From Flavobacteriales bacterium (GTDB lineage: Bacteria; Bacteroidota; Bacteroidia; Flavobacteriales_D; Sanyastnellaceae), in contig DQRJ01000106.1 in assembly GCA_015663855.1 (NCBI GenBank), positions 1 through 24,463 of the forward strand: a DNA stretch of 24,463 bases, read 5' to 3'. The notes below the pieces were generated by a model. The model saw nothing but the letters and a program-made list of their open reading frames with translations. It searched no databases and was not told the DNA's origin. Made by a program: the position numbers and the translations under genes. Positions 7,571-15,735 of the stretch are shown in pieces. Within the stretch, counting starts at the first letter, position 1. Each line of letters begins with the position of its first letter.

Positions 7571-8875
7571 ATGCATAATTATACTCTTCTCCTCGTTTGG
7601 CTAACCTTAATGCTCACTCCTAAGCTAGGATATGCTCAGCACGAACAAATAGTTGATAGCCTTGCAAACTCCGTAGAGACTGAAGTTATCGAACTCCGCC
7701 ACTGGTTTCACCAAAATGCTGAGCTCTCAAATCGAGAATTCAAAACCGCGGCAAGAATTGCTGAGGAACTTGAGAAAATCGGCCTCACCCCTCAAACTGG
7801 AATAGCACACACAGGTGTGGTCGCCGTTCTTATAGGAGGAAAACCAGGACCCGTAGTGGCACTTCGCGCCGACATAGATGGACTTCCTGTCAACGAGCGA
7901 TGTAACATACCTTGGGCTTCAAAAATGATGGGGACGTACAATGGCCAAAACGTTCCGGTTATGCACGCCTGCGGACACGACACACATATCGCAATTCTAT
8001 TAGGGGTGGCAAAAATAATGACCGAAATTCGTGATGAAATACCAGGAACTATTAAGTTCATCTTCCAGCCAGCGGAAGAGGGTTCACCCATGGGAGAAGA
8101 AGGAGGTGCTGAACTCATGGTAAAGGAAGGTGTTCTCAAAAACCCCAATGTTGATGCCATCTTCGGGCTTCACATAAGTTCGGGGAATCCTGTAGGGAAA
8201 ATTTCCACACGCTCAGGTGCTATCATGGCATCAGCTGACTCATTTAGAATAGACATTTCTGGCAGCCAAACACATGGTTCAACACCTTGGACGGGAATTG
8301 ACCCCATCATAACAGCGGCACAAATGATAAATTCCATGCAGACCATTGTTAGTAGAAATATGGAACTCACAAAAGCCGCTACAGTCATTACGATTGGAAG
8401 TATTCACGGAGGCGTGAGGAGTAATATCATCCCCGAAAAGCTTTATATGTTAGGGACACTCCGTTCTCTTGACAAAGACATGCGAGAACTAGCAATGAAG
8501 CGCCTTGGGGAAATCGTGGAAGCGATTGCTGCTGCTAATGGAGCTACTGCTACCCTAGAATTCGATGTCTCCTACCCTATCACATATAACGACCCCGAAC
8601 TCTTCGAACAAATGCTTCCTACATTTGAAAAAACCGCTGGTTCTGATAACGTAATAATAGGACCGGCTATAACTGGTGCGGAAGACTTCTCATTCTTCCA
8701 AGAACAAGTTCCTGGACTCTACTTCTTCTTAGGAGGTGTCGCGGCTGGAACTCAAATATCTGAATCAGCACCTCACCACACACCATACTTCTTCGTTGAT
8801 GACTCAGGAATGCTACTGGGAATAAAGACTATGTCTAACCTCACATTGGATTATATGAAAACCTCTGGGAAATAA
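7571..8875 (+). CDS. Secreted M20 family amidohydrolase/peptidase
   Basis: This 434-residue protein has a signal peptide (cleavage near YAQ, residues 21-23) and the full M20D fold of hippurate hydrolase/N-acyl-amino-acid amidohydrolases. Metal-site and catalytic signatures are 'VALRADIDGLPV' (Asp101), 'MHACGHDTH' at 131-139, 'FQPAEEG' with Glu169-Glu170, 'GLHISSGNPVG', and the late 'GAEDFSFF' and 'HHTPYFFVDD'. The family cleaves amide bonds of N-acyl or N-aroyl amino acids and some amino-acid conjugates, using one or two metal ions. The signal peptide places it in the periplasm or outside. It is the only plus-strand gene in the first 23 kb, stands alone, and converges on the T9SS esterase gene. 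Start chosen at the first ATG that gives the signal peptide. Confidence 0.92.
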   Translation: MHNYTLLLVWLTLMLTPKLGYAQHEQIVDSLANSVETEVIELRHWFHQNAELSNREFKTAARIAEELEKIGLTPQTGIAHTGVVAVLIGGKPGPVVALRADIDGLPVNERCNIPWASKMMGTYNGQNVPVMHACGHDTHIAILLGVAKIMTEIRDEIPGTIKFIFQPAEEGSPMGEEGGAELMVKEGVLKNPNVDAIFGLHISSGNPVGKISTRSGAIMASADSFRIDISGSQTHGSTPWTGIDPIITAAQMINSMQTIVSRNMELTKAATVITIGSIHGGVRSNIIPEKLYMLGTLRSLDKDMRELAMKRLGEIVEAIAAANGATATLEFDVSYPITYNDPELFEQMLPTFEKTAGSDNVIIGPAITGAEDFSFFQEQVPGLYFFLGGVAAGTQISESAPHHTPYFFVDDSGMLLGIKTMSNLTLDYMKTSGK

Positions 8876-8919
8876 TATTTAGAGCCTATATATATTTGAC
8901 CAATAGCAACAATTACCAT

Positions 8920-8950
8920 TCTGAGATTTTTAATAATACAATTTCTCAGA
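8920..8950. terminator. Possible bidirectional terminator hairpin between convergent genes
   Basis: TCTGAGA (8920-8926) and TCTCAGA (8944-8950) are perfect inverted copies separated by 17 AT-rich bases, between the converging amidohydrolase and esterase genes. The position is right, but the stem is short and the loop long. Confidence 0.3.
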
Positions 8951-9002
8951 GGTCAAGCAATGGAGGGTTAACTATACTACTGACACATAATCCTTCCCTA
9001 CC

Positions 9003-10880
9003 TCACTCAGATACAATGACCTTTTCTACTAACCCACCGGAATAGATGTAGAAGAGTGTAGTGTTTTTCGTGGAGGGATCTACTGTTCGGCCTAGAACAT
9101 CAACCACCTTGATAAGTTCGCCTCTAGAATTGTTAGACGGTATGGGATCGACGGCAAGGGGCTCAGAACAAAGCTCGGAGAAGAAGAGCCATGCTTCGAG
9201 ACTTGAATTGATGTCCATGTTACCGAAAGAGCCTGGCCAGTCATGCCCTCCCCCATTCACTGTGTAAAGCCAAACTTCAGCACAGGCGTCTTCTAATCCG
9301 TACTTGTCAAATGACACATCGCTACCGTCATTGGGTGCTATGTCGGGGAAGGTGCCTGATGACAGAAGCTCAATTCCATAGAGTTCCGTGAAGAAATCTA
9401 TGGTGGCGGGGATACTTGGGTAAGCTCCCCAATCATCAAGGTTCTGTGGATCACCATCGAAATAGGTGACATTATCTTCTGTGCCGTGTACTTCAAGGAT
9501 ACCCACTGAATGAGATGGTGAACATTCATCCATAATATCCTGCATTATCATGCCGGCTATCGGAGCTACTCCTGCAAATGTTTCTGAGGCTTCACATGCA
9601 AGGAGGTAGCAGAGATCGCCACCGTTTGACATACCAGTACAAAAAACATTATCTGGGTTGATTGAATTTGTCTCAACGAATAGATCAGTAAGCTCCTCTA
9701 GGAATGCGACATCATCGACAGTTTCATTGTTTTGGAATTCATATCCAACATTAAAAAATGTGTAGCCATATGAGTCCTCTATGCCTTGAGGGTAGCAAAC
9801 GGCGAATCCGTACTCGTCAGCTATGCTGTTGAATTCAGAATAATTCATAATCCCTTCCGCAGACCCTGAGTATCCATGACAAACAAAAACTAGGGGACAG
9901 TTTTCCGGAGCGTCTAGGGGGTGGTAGTAAATGTATTCTCTATTATAATTTTCACCTAACAGCTCTCCGTATTCTACAACCATAATGTTTGCCGAGAGTG
10001 AGTTATTGCTAGCATTATCATCACTTACCTCGTTAATATTGGATACAACGACCTCAATATTAAAATTTCCAACTGAAGTAGGCGTAAAATTATCTTGATG
10101 AGTGAATGTAAAAGATTCGCCTGTATAAAGGATAATAGAAAATGTTTGGGCATATTCTTGGGTATCGTAAATCCAAGTCACATCAAGGCTTTCTATTAAA
10201 TCTGCTCCTACATTCGTGATAGTACCTTCAACTGATAAAATGCTATTCATAGCAGCATTAGAGGGCATAGAAAGTGAAGTTAATTCCGCGTCTAAACCTT
10301 GGGGCTCGTAGACTTGGACATCGTCAATTCCCCAACCGAACATCCACCCTCCATTGTCGTTATAGCGGAATGCGATTAATACGTTAGGATTTCCAGAAAG
10401 TGAGCTCAAATTAATAGACACATTCTCCCAAACCGTGTAGTCAGAATTCCCATTGCCCTCAACACTTTCAAGCACACTCCACGTCGCTCCATCGTCTAGT
10501 GAAAACTCAATTGTAGCACTCTCTGTATCTCCTTGATAAGATTCTCCAGAATAATAGCTGGCAAATGACATGATAAGACCGCCTATGCCATCAAGATTGA
10601 GAGCCGGAAGGATAAGAAAATCCTCACTTTTATTGCAGTCACACTCATCATCATTTGTTGCGATAAAATTTCCGTGTGGCTCGATATCCCACCAATCACT
10701 TTGCAATCCAGTATTTTCTCCGTTCAGCCATCCGCCATCACTTGAAAGAGTCTGCTGGCTCCATCCGTCAGGCAGATTAAGATCGTCGAAAGTTTCATCA
10801 ACAAGTATGTTTTGGGCTACAAGAGATGAGCTAGAAATAAAAAGGGCGATTAAAATCAATCTAAGTTTATTGAAAATCAT
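9003..10880 (-). CDS. Secreted PHB depolymerase/feruloyl-esterase-like hydrolase with adhesin domain and T9SS tail
   Basis: This 625-residue protein has a signal peptide ending near LVAQ (residue 23). A choice-of-anchor/cleaved-adhesin-like beta-sandwich follows at about 25-192 ('WGIDDVQVYEP' closes it), then a CARDB-like spacer at about 197-302. The alpha/beta hydrolase domain at about 310-575 resembles the LpqC/poly(3-hydroxybutyrate) depolymerase group. The nucleophile is Ser418 in GMSNGG, with a probable acid in 'HGTEDN' (Asp469) and a His in 'GGGHDWPG'. The tail, with 'LIKVVDVLGR' and 'LFYIYSGGLVEKVIV', matches a divergent T9SS C-terminal domain seen in Bacteroidota, so the protein is probably exported and processed at the cell surface. 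The likely substrates are polyester or carbohydrate-ester polymers. It starts 4 bp after the upstream serine hydrolase gene, in one operon. Confidence 0.85.
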   Translation of the reverse strand: MIFNKLRLILIALFISSSSLVAQNILVDETFDDLNLPDGWSQQTLSSDGGWLNGENTGLQSDWWDIEPHGNFIATNDDECDCNKSEDFLILPALNLDGIGGLIMSFASYYSGESYQGDTESATIEFSLDDGATWSVLESVEGNGNSDYTVWENVSINLSSLSGNPNVLIAFRYNDNGGWMFGWGIDDVQVYEPQGLDAELTSLSMPSNAAMNSILSVEGTITNVGADLIESLDVTWIYDTQEYAQTFSIILYTGESFTFTHQDNFTPTSVGNFNIEVVVSNINEVSDDNASNNSLSANIMVVEYGELLGENYNREYIYYHPLDAPENCPLVFVCHGYSGSAEGIMNYSEFNSIADEYGFAVCYPQGIEDSYGYTFFNVGYEFQNNETVDDVAFLEELTDLFVETNSINPDNVFCTGMSNGGDLCYLLACEASETFAGVAPIAGMIMQDIMDECSPSHSVGILEVHGTEDNVTYFDGDPQNLDDWGAYPSIPATIDFFTELYGIELLSSGTFPDIAPNDGSDVSFDKYGLEDACAEVWLYTVNGGGHDWPGSFGNMDINSSLEAWLFFSELCSEPLAVDPIPSNNSRGELIKVVDVLGRTVDPSTKNTTLFYIYSGGLVEKVIVSE

Positions 10881-10884
10881 GATT

Positions 10885-12291
10885 CTATTGAATGACTAAA
10901 TTAATGAAGTCGTTTCCGAGTTGGAGGAAATAAGTGCCTGACGAAAGTTCTGATATATCTATATCTTCTGTAGAGCTTACTTGTTGTTTAATAAGTTGTT
11001 CTCCTAAAATGGATTGTATCGTCAGTAGTCCACCTTTATCAGATTCAATCGTTACAGATTGCGTAGCGGGGTTAGGATATACACTTATCCTAGATTCATT
11101 TTGAATTTCTTCGCCTACAGACACAGTGCAGGAAGGATTGCCCACACCTGATAAGGATAGCGATAGGGCATAATCATATAATTCATCCACGACATATAGA
11201 TTTTCACCTTCAGCATTGCTAAGAACCACTATTCCGATTTCATTTTCAGGGTTTATATATAAATCCGTGGATGCTCCACTCTCACCACCATTGTGTCCCC
11301 ACATATTTAAAACCCCTCCTCCTGAAAGGTATATTTCTTCAGTGTACCAGTTTAAGCCCTGTGTATTATCAATAAATGGGATTTGAGGGTAAAGCATCTC
11401 GCTTATTGAAGATTCTTCTAAGAGCTGATTATTATTGAATGAGCCGTTTTGCAGATATGCTATCATGAAGTTAGCCAAATCAAGAACGCTAGACCTTAGA
11501 AGTCCATTTGGGTAATCTGCGAAGCCATAATGCGTATAGGGAGTGTACTGTCCCCCTTGGAAATTATATGGGCGAGCTACGTTGAGCGTATCGAAATCAG
11601 ATAAATACCAAGAAGTATTGTCCATACATAGCACATCAAAAACATTAGTGTTGCTATACTCACTAAAAAGTTCCTGTGATACAACTTCAACGATATATCC
11701 CGCTAATGCTGTAGCCATATTGGAGTAATCAAAACTTGTCCCTGGAGTGCTGTTATTGAAATTAGCTTGAGCGTTATAATCTGCTCCTGACGTAGAAAAG
11801 TACATCTCCATACAATCAGACAGTGAAATTATTGGATCACCTACACTATAATATCCGTCCATAGCTGTTCCATTATCTCTAATCGAAGACGTGTGAGTCA
11901 TCAACATCCTAGGCGAGATGATTTCATTAGGAAAATTGGGATTATTAACGTTGTACGGCAGATAGGTATTTATGTCCTCATCCAAATCTATTAAGCCATT
12001 CTCATGAAGTTGCATTAATGTCGTGCCCGTAAATAATTTAGAAACAGAAGCCATTAAAAAAGCCGTGTTATCGGATACCGGAATGTTATTTTCAATGTCC
12101 GCCATTCCGTATGACTCCACCCAAACTATTTCCCCTCCTTTCACAACTATAGTAGACATCCCTGGGATATTTTCATAACCCATCTCATCAAGTATAAATG
12201 CATCAAGTTCTGAGCTAGGATTAGGATTCTGAGCAAGTAGCACAGTTGGCATAAAAAGGAGCAGGAAACCGAGGTTAGCAACGAATCTCAT
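10885..12291 (-). CDS. Secreted class C beta-lactamase-fold serine hydrolase with T9SS type A tail
   Basis: This 468-residue protein has a signal peptide ending near LLAQ (residue 21). The serine beta-lactamase/DD-peptidase-like domain spans about residues 28-385. The SxxK catalytic motif is Ser82-Lys85 (ASVSKLFTG), the YxN motif is Tyr189-Asn191, and the third motif is 'GHNGGESG'. The C-terminal 70 residues, starting 'RISVYPNPATQSVTIES' and containing 'SSGTYFLQLG', are a standard T9SS type A sorting domain. The family includes esterases, D-aminopeptidases and penicillin-binding-like enzymes, and true beta-lactamase activity should not be assumed. It heads a two-gene operon with the surface esterase. 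A strong promoter-like site lies about 28 bases upstream. Confidence 0.88.
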   Translation of the reverse strand: MRFVANLGFLLLFMPTVLLAQNPNPSSELDAFILDEMGYENIPGMSTIVVKGGEIVWVESYGMADIENNIPVSDNTAFLMASVSKLFTGTTLMQLHENGLIDLDEDINTYLPYNVNNPNFPNEIISPRMLMTHTSSIRDNGTAMDGYYSVGDPIISLSDCMEMYFSTSGADYNAQANFNNSTPGTSFDYSNMATALAGYIVEVVSQELFSEYSNTNVFDVLCMDNTSWYLSDFDTLNVARPYNFQGGQYTPYTHYGFADYPNGLLRSSVLDLANFMIAYLQNGSFNNNQLLEESSISEMLYPQIPFIDNTQGLNWYTEEIYLSGGGVLNMWGHNGGESGASTDLYINPENEIGIVVLSNAEGENLYVVDELYDYALSLSLSGVGNPSCTVSVGEEIQNESRISVYPNPATQSVTIESDKGGLLTIQSILGEQLIKQQVSSTEDIDISELSSGTYFLQLGNDFINLVIQ

Positions 12292-12318
12292 GATTTAGTT
12301 TTTCTTAAGTTTAAAGGC

Positions 12319-12326
12319 CAAATATA
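12319..12326 (-). promoter_or_regulatory. Bacteroidota -7 element of the T9SS hydrolase operon
   Basis: The minus strand reads TATATTTG, a perfect TAnnTTTG match, with a T-rich stretch in the -33 area (minus-strand ATTTTTA). It lies 28-35 bases before the ATG at 12291, giving a short leader of about 20 bases. Confidence 0.55.
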
Positions 12327-12416
12327 GCGAGTCGGGAATAAAAATGGATACTGTACGGGCTGAACCGCAGTGCAACAAAAAAACTCGGCGGAAAGGGCAA
12401 TTGACTAGAGGCTTAC

Positions 12417-12887
12417 TTACATCTCAATAGAATCCATTAACGAATCCTTATCATTGAGCAACTCTTCCATTGAAATAAATGTTTCTGTCCTACGAATTCC
12501 CTCTATAGAATGAACGTTTTTGAGCACATCTCTAGCTGCCGAGGAGTCAATTGCTCTCACTTTACAGAATACACTAAACTGACCTGTCGTAAAATCGATA
12601 ACTGTAATTTGTGGTATCAGTCTTAAAGATTCAACGACCATATCAAAACTTTTCGCTTTATCTAAAAAAACACCTAAATAAGATGTGAATGAAAGGCCTA
12701 ATTTATTGTAATCAATATTTATGGTGAAGTTTTTTATGACTCCTAAATCTTCAAGTTTTTTTACTCTTACATGAATAGTACTGGGTGACACTAGAATTTT
12801 TGAAGCTAAGTCGGTGTAAGAAATTTTAGCGTTTGAAGACAAAAGCTTTAGAATTTCTAGATCAACTTTATCTATTTCATTTTTCAT
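12417..12887 (-). CDS. Lrp/AsnC family transcriptional regulator
   Basis: This 156-residue protein has an N-terminal winged helix-turn-helix (about residues 5-60, with 'SYTDLASKILVSPSTIHVRV' as the recognition region) and a C-terminal RAM/ligand-sensing domain. Both are typical of Lrp/AsnC 'feast-famine' regulators, which bind amino acids and form octamers on AT-rich DNA. It follows the aminotransferase and glutamate synthase genes on the same strand, so amino-acid or glutamate status is a sensible input. A 39-bp dyad 11-49 bases upstream of its ATG is a good candidate for autoregulation. The exact ligand and regulon are unknown. Length is normal. Confidence 0.92.
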   Translation of the reverse strand: MKNEIDKVDLEILKLLSSNAKISYTDLASKILVSPSTIHVRVKKLEDLGVIKNFTINIDYNKLGLSFTSYLGVFLDKAKSFDMVVESLRLIPQITVIDFTTGQFSVFCKVRAIDSSAARDVLKNVHSIEGIRRTETFISMEELLNDKDSLMDSIEM

Positions 12888-12897
12888 AGTACTACCA

Positions 12898-12936
12898 CAA
12901 TTAGGGATTTATTATTACGAAATAAACAACTAATTG
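12898..12936. promoter_or_regulatory. 39-bp dyad upstream of the lrp gene, candidate Lrp operator
   Basis: Outer arms CAATTAG (12898-12904) and CTAATTG (12930-12936) are perfect inverted copies. Inner arms TTTATT (12908-12913) and AATAAA (12921-12926) are also perfect. The arms are centred on 12917, with 13 of 16 arm positions pairing. AT-rich two-fold symmetry close to the start codon is what an Lrp-family autoregulatory site would look like; binding is inferred. Confidence 0.5.
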
Positions 12937-13028
12937 CCTCTAAACCACTAAAACTTTTAATAAATAAGAGAATTATCAAATAAAACACCGCTTTCTTGAG
13001 TAATCATTCTATTTTCATAAAGCCATAA

Positions 13029-14189
13029 TTATATTAATTTCTGGAAAGTTTCAAGAGACTTTCCTTGAGTATAATCATAACCTGTTTTTAATAGACTATA
13101 CTCTATAGCACTTAATACAGCAATAATATCACAGGTGTTTACTGACCCCATATGACCTACTCTAAAATAAGTAGTTTTAATATCAGCGAGTAAACCACCT
13201 GCTATAATAACACCATAATCAGATACATGTTTTAAAAATTGATTCCCATCAACATTCTCAGGGTAATAGACCGCACTTAGGGTGTTTGACGCTACTTTTT
13301 CGGATACAGGAATGATTTTCAAACCTATAGATTCAATCGATTTACGAAAAGCGTGAGCGTATTTATTGTGTTTGTGTACCCTCGCATCTACCCCTTCATC
13401 AAGAATGATTTTTAAACTCACCTCTAAGGCTCTTATTAAATTAACCGCCGGTGTACCAAAATATGAGGGTTTCTTATTTTCATATGCTTCCATTATAGGT
13501 AGCCAGTTTTTCCAATCTGAATAATAACTCTGTACTGGCGTTTTTCTGTTTGACCATGTTTCAATGGCTTTCTTTGACGCTACTAATAGAGCTAAACCTG
13601 GAGGTACTCCAATAGCTTTTTGAGTCCCTGTAAATACAATATCTAATCCCCAATCCTCCTGCTCTATCACTTCACCAGCTACTGAACAAACGCCATCTAA
13701 AACACTTAAAACATTATATTTTTTTGCTAGTTCAGCAATGGGTTGCGGATCTACAATAACTCCTGTAGAGGTGTCTACATGTGTCATTGTGACTAGTTTG
13801 TAATCTTTTCTTTTTAATTCAGCTTCAATCTCTAATAACGAAACACAACTACCTAATGACGACTTCATGAAGGTTACATTTGCTCCGTAGCAGTTTAAAA
13901 TATCTTTGAATCGTTCACCGAAATATCCAGTAGATATAACCAAAGCATTATCTCCTTTCTCTATAAGGTTCGCTATCGCAACATCCATCGCTAAAGTGCC
14001 ACTTCCAGATAATATAAAAGGCTGTCCGTTTGGAGCTTTCCATATTTCTTTCATAAAACCTAAACAATTACTAAAGGTTTCTATAAAATTAGGTGCTACA
14101 TGACTTGTCGTCACTTCTCCCATGGCTCTTAATACAGAGGGTTCAAACTCTATGGGTCCGGGAATCATTAATAGTTTTCTACTCTTCAT
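13029..14189 (-). CDS. Class V aminotransferase, alanine-glyoxylate/serine-pyruvate type
   Basis: This 386-residue PLP enzyme of fold type I is complete. It has 'MIPGPIEFEPSVLRAM' at the N-terminus, a phosphate-binding SGSGTLAMD at 61-69, Asp165 in VLDGVCSVAGE (pyridine nitrogen contact), the Schiff-base Lys191 in TGTQKAIGVPPG, and the 'FRVGHMGSV' C-terminal signature with the substrate-carboxylate Arg. Relatives transfer amino groups among alanine, serine, glyoxylate, pyruvate and sometimes aspartate or phosphonates. The amino donor here is uncertain. It sits 83 bp downstream of gltD and upstream of the Lrp-like regulator, which ties it to amino-group distribution from newly made glutamate. 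It has a promoter-like site of its own and so may be expressed separately too. Confidence 0.85.
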   Translation of the reverse strand: MKSRKLLMIPGPIEFEPSVLRAMGEVTTSHVAPNFIETFSNCLGFMKEIWKAPNGQPFILSGSGTLAMDVAIANLIEKGDNALVISTGYFGERFKDILNCYGANVTFMKSSLGSCVSLLEIEAELKRKDYKLVTMTHVDTSTGVIVDPQPIAELAKKYNVLSVLDGVCSVAGEVIEQEDWGLDIVFTGTQKAIGVPPGLALLVASKKAIETWSNRKTPVQSYYSDWKNWLPIMEAYENKKPSYFGTPAVNLIRALEVSLKIILDEGVDARVHKHNKYAHAFRKSIESIGLKIIPVSEKVASNTLSAVYYPENVDGNQFLKHVSDYGVIIAGGLLADIKTTYFRVGHMGSVNTCDIIAVLSAIEYSLLKTGYDYTQGKSLETFQKLI

Positions 14190-14215
14190 TCGCTTATGTT
14201 TAATTTAACTGACAA

Positions 14216-14223
14216 CAAATATC
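14216..14223 (-). promoter_or_regulatory. Candidate -7 element for the aminotransferase gene
   Basis: The minus strand reads GATATTTG, one mismatch from TAnnTTTG. A T-rich TTTTTTG block lies 17 bases further upstream, in the -33 area. It lies 27-34 bases before the ATG at 14189. It suggests an internal promoter within the gltBD-aminotransferase-lrp run. Confidence 0.4.
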
Positions 14224-14272
14224 TCCCATCATCATAGATACAAAAAACAATAAACTTACAACTAATTATTCT

Positions 14273-15733
14273 TTATACACCTATTAAATCTCCTGCTCCT
14301 TTTGTAGGCAAACTTGTACTCCCCATAAGATAAACATCAACAGAACGTGCAACTTCTCTACCTTCAGAAATTGCCCAAACGATAAGGGATTGTCCTTTGC
14401 GCATGTCGCCAGCTGTAAAGATCTTAGGGTTGCTGGTCTGATGGTTAGTGTCAGACTTATAATTGCTACTTTTATCTAGCTCTAGATTTAACTCGTTACT
14501 TAAAGTGTCTTCTGGCCCCGTGAAGCCTAGAGCTAATAGTGCTAATTCGCAGTCCCAGCTTTTTTCAGTATTTGGTTTTTCAACCAATTGAGGGGTTTCC
14601 CCATATTTTATCAGCCATTCTACCTCTACTGTTTTTAAAGCAATAAGCGCTCCTTGTTCGTTCGTGACAAACTCTTTTGTATTCATTAACCAGTTCCTAT
14701 CACATCCTTCTTCGTGAGATGAACTTGTTGTTAATTGTATGGGCCAAAAAGGCCAGGGTGTTTTTTCACTTCTACCAACAGGTGGCTTAGGCATAATCTC
14801 AAAACTAGTGACCGATTTTGCTCCCTGTCGATTACATGTTCCAATACAATCTGAACCGGTATCTCCTCCACCAATAACAATTACATTTTTGCCTTTTGCA
14901 TTAATCACCTCACCATTTATTTTCTTACCAAACAATTGTCTAGTTTGTTGGGTTAAAAAATCCATTGCCTGAACAACACCTTGGCTGCTAATGCCAGCAA
15001 CAGGAAGACTTCTACTAACCGTTGCTCCACCACACAATACTATAGCATCATAATTATCAAGTTCAGAAACATCATAATTAACACCTACATTGGTGTTGGT
15101 TTTAAAAAATATTCCTTCCTCTTCTAAAATAGACACTCTTCTATCTATGATTCCTTTTTCTAATTTAAAACTAGGTATCCCATAGCGTAACAAACCACCA
15201 ATAGCATCATCTCGTTCTAAAACAGTAACAGTATGGCCTGCCCTATTTAACTGTTGCGCCGCGGCTAAACCTGCAGGCCCAGAACCTACAACTACAATTG
15301 TTTTTCCAGTGCGTGTTTTTGGGGGACTTGCAACTATCCAACCTTCTTTAAAACCTCTTTCTACAATAGATTTTTCGATATTCTCTATAGATACAGGTTG
15401 ATCTATAATTCCTAAAACACAAGATTTCTCACATGGCGCTGGGCACAGTCTTCCAGTAAATTCTGGGAAATTATTCGTGGAATGTAAAATCCGAAGAGCT
15501 TTTTGCCATTCCCCTTTATATACAAGTTCATTAAACTCTGGAATTAAATTTCCAAGTGGGCAACCGCTATGACAAAATGGAATACCACAATCCATGCATC
15601 GAGAGCTCTGATTTTGCAACCTCTCTTCATCCAGAGAAATTGTGAATTCCTTGTGACTTTTTACACGTGTGTCTACCGGCTCATTGCATTCAATCTGCCT
15701 CTTAATCACTTTAAAACTTAATCTTTGTGCCAT
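14273..15733 (-). CDS. gltD: Glutamate synthase (NADPH) small subunit
   Basis: This 486-residue beta subunit of bacterial glutamate synthase feeds electrons from NAD(P)H through FAD and 4Fe-4S centres to the large subunit, which forms glutamate from glutamine and 2-oxoglutarate. The N-terminal cluster-binding cysteines are Cys46/49/54/58 (CMDCGIPFCHSGCP) and Cys97/101/105. The FAD motif GSGPAG is at about 151-156, 'IGGLLRYGIPSFKLEK' follows, and the NADP motif 'VIGGGDTGSDCIGT' comes later. The C-terminal 'IFTAGDMRKGQSLIVWAISEGR' is the FAD-closing signature. Size is standard. It begins 2 bases after the gltB stop, so the two are co-translated. Confidence 0.97.
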   Translation of the reverse strand: MAQRLSFKVIKRQIECNEPVDTRVKSHKEFTISLDEERLQNQSSRCMDCGIPFCHSGCPLGNLIPEFNELVYKGEWQKALRILHSTNNFPEFTGRLCPAPCEKSCVLGIIDQPVSIENIEKSIVERGFKEGWIVASPPKTRTGKTIVVVGSGPAGLAAAQQLNRAGHTVTVLERDDAIGGLLRYGIPSFKLEKGIIDRRVSILEEEGIFFKTNTNVGVNYDVSELDNYDAIVLCGGATVSRSLPVAGISSQGVVQAMDFLTQQTRQLFGKKINGEVINAKGKNVIVIGGGDTGSDCIGTCNRQGAKSVTSFEIMPKPPVGRSEKTPWPFWPIQLTTSSSHEEGCDRNWLMNTKEFVTNEQGALIALKTVEVEWLIKYGETPQLVEKPNTEKSWDCELALLALGFTGPEDTLSNELNLELDKSSNYKSDTNHQTSNPKIFTAGDMRKGQSLIVWAISEGREVARSVDVYLMGSTSLPTKGAGDLIGV

Positions 15734-15735
15734 AA

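Noticed and set aside
10885..12291. Antibiotic-resistance beta-lactamase
   Set aside because: The SxxK, YxN and HxG-type motifs define the broad serine-hydrolase family; the T9SS tail and operon partner point to an extracellular esterase or peptidase role, and nothing shows beta-lactam activity.
12292..12416. Terminator after lrp
   Set aside because: There is a T7 run on the minus strand, but no stable GC stem in front of it.
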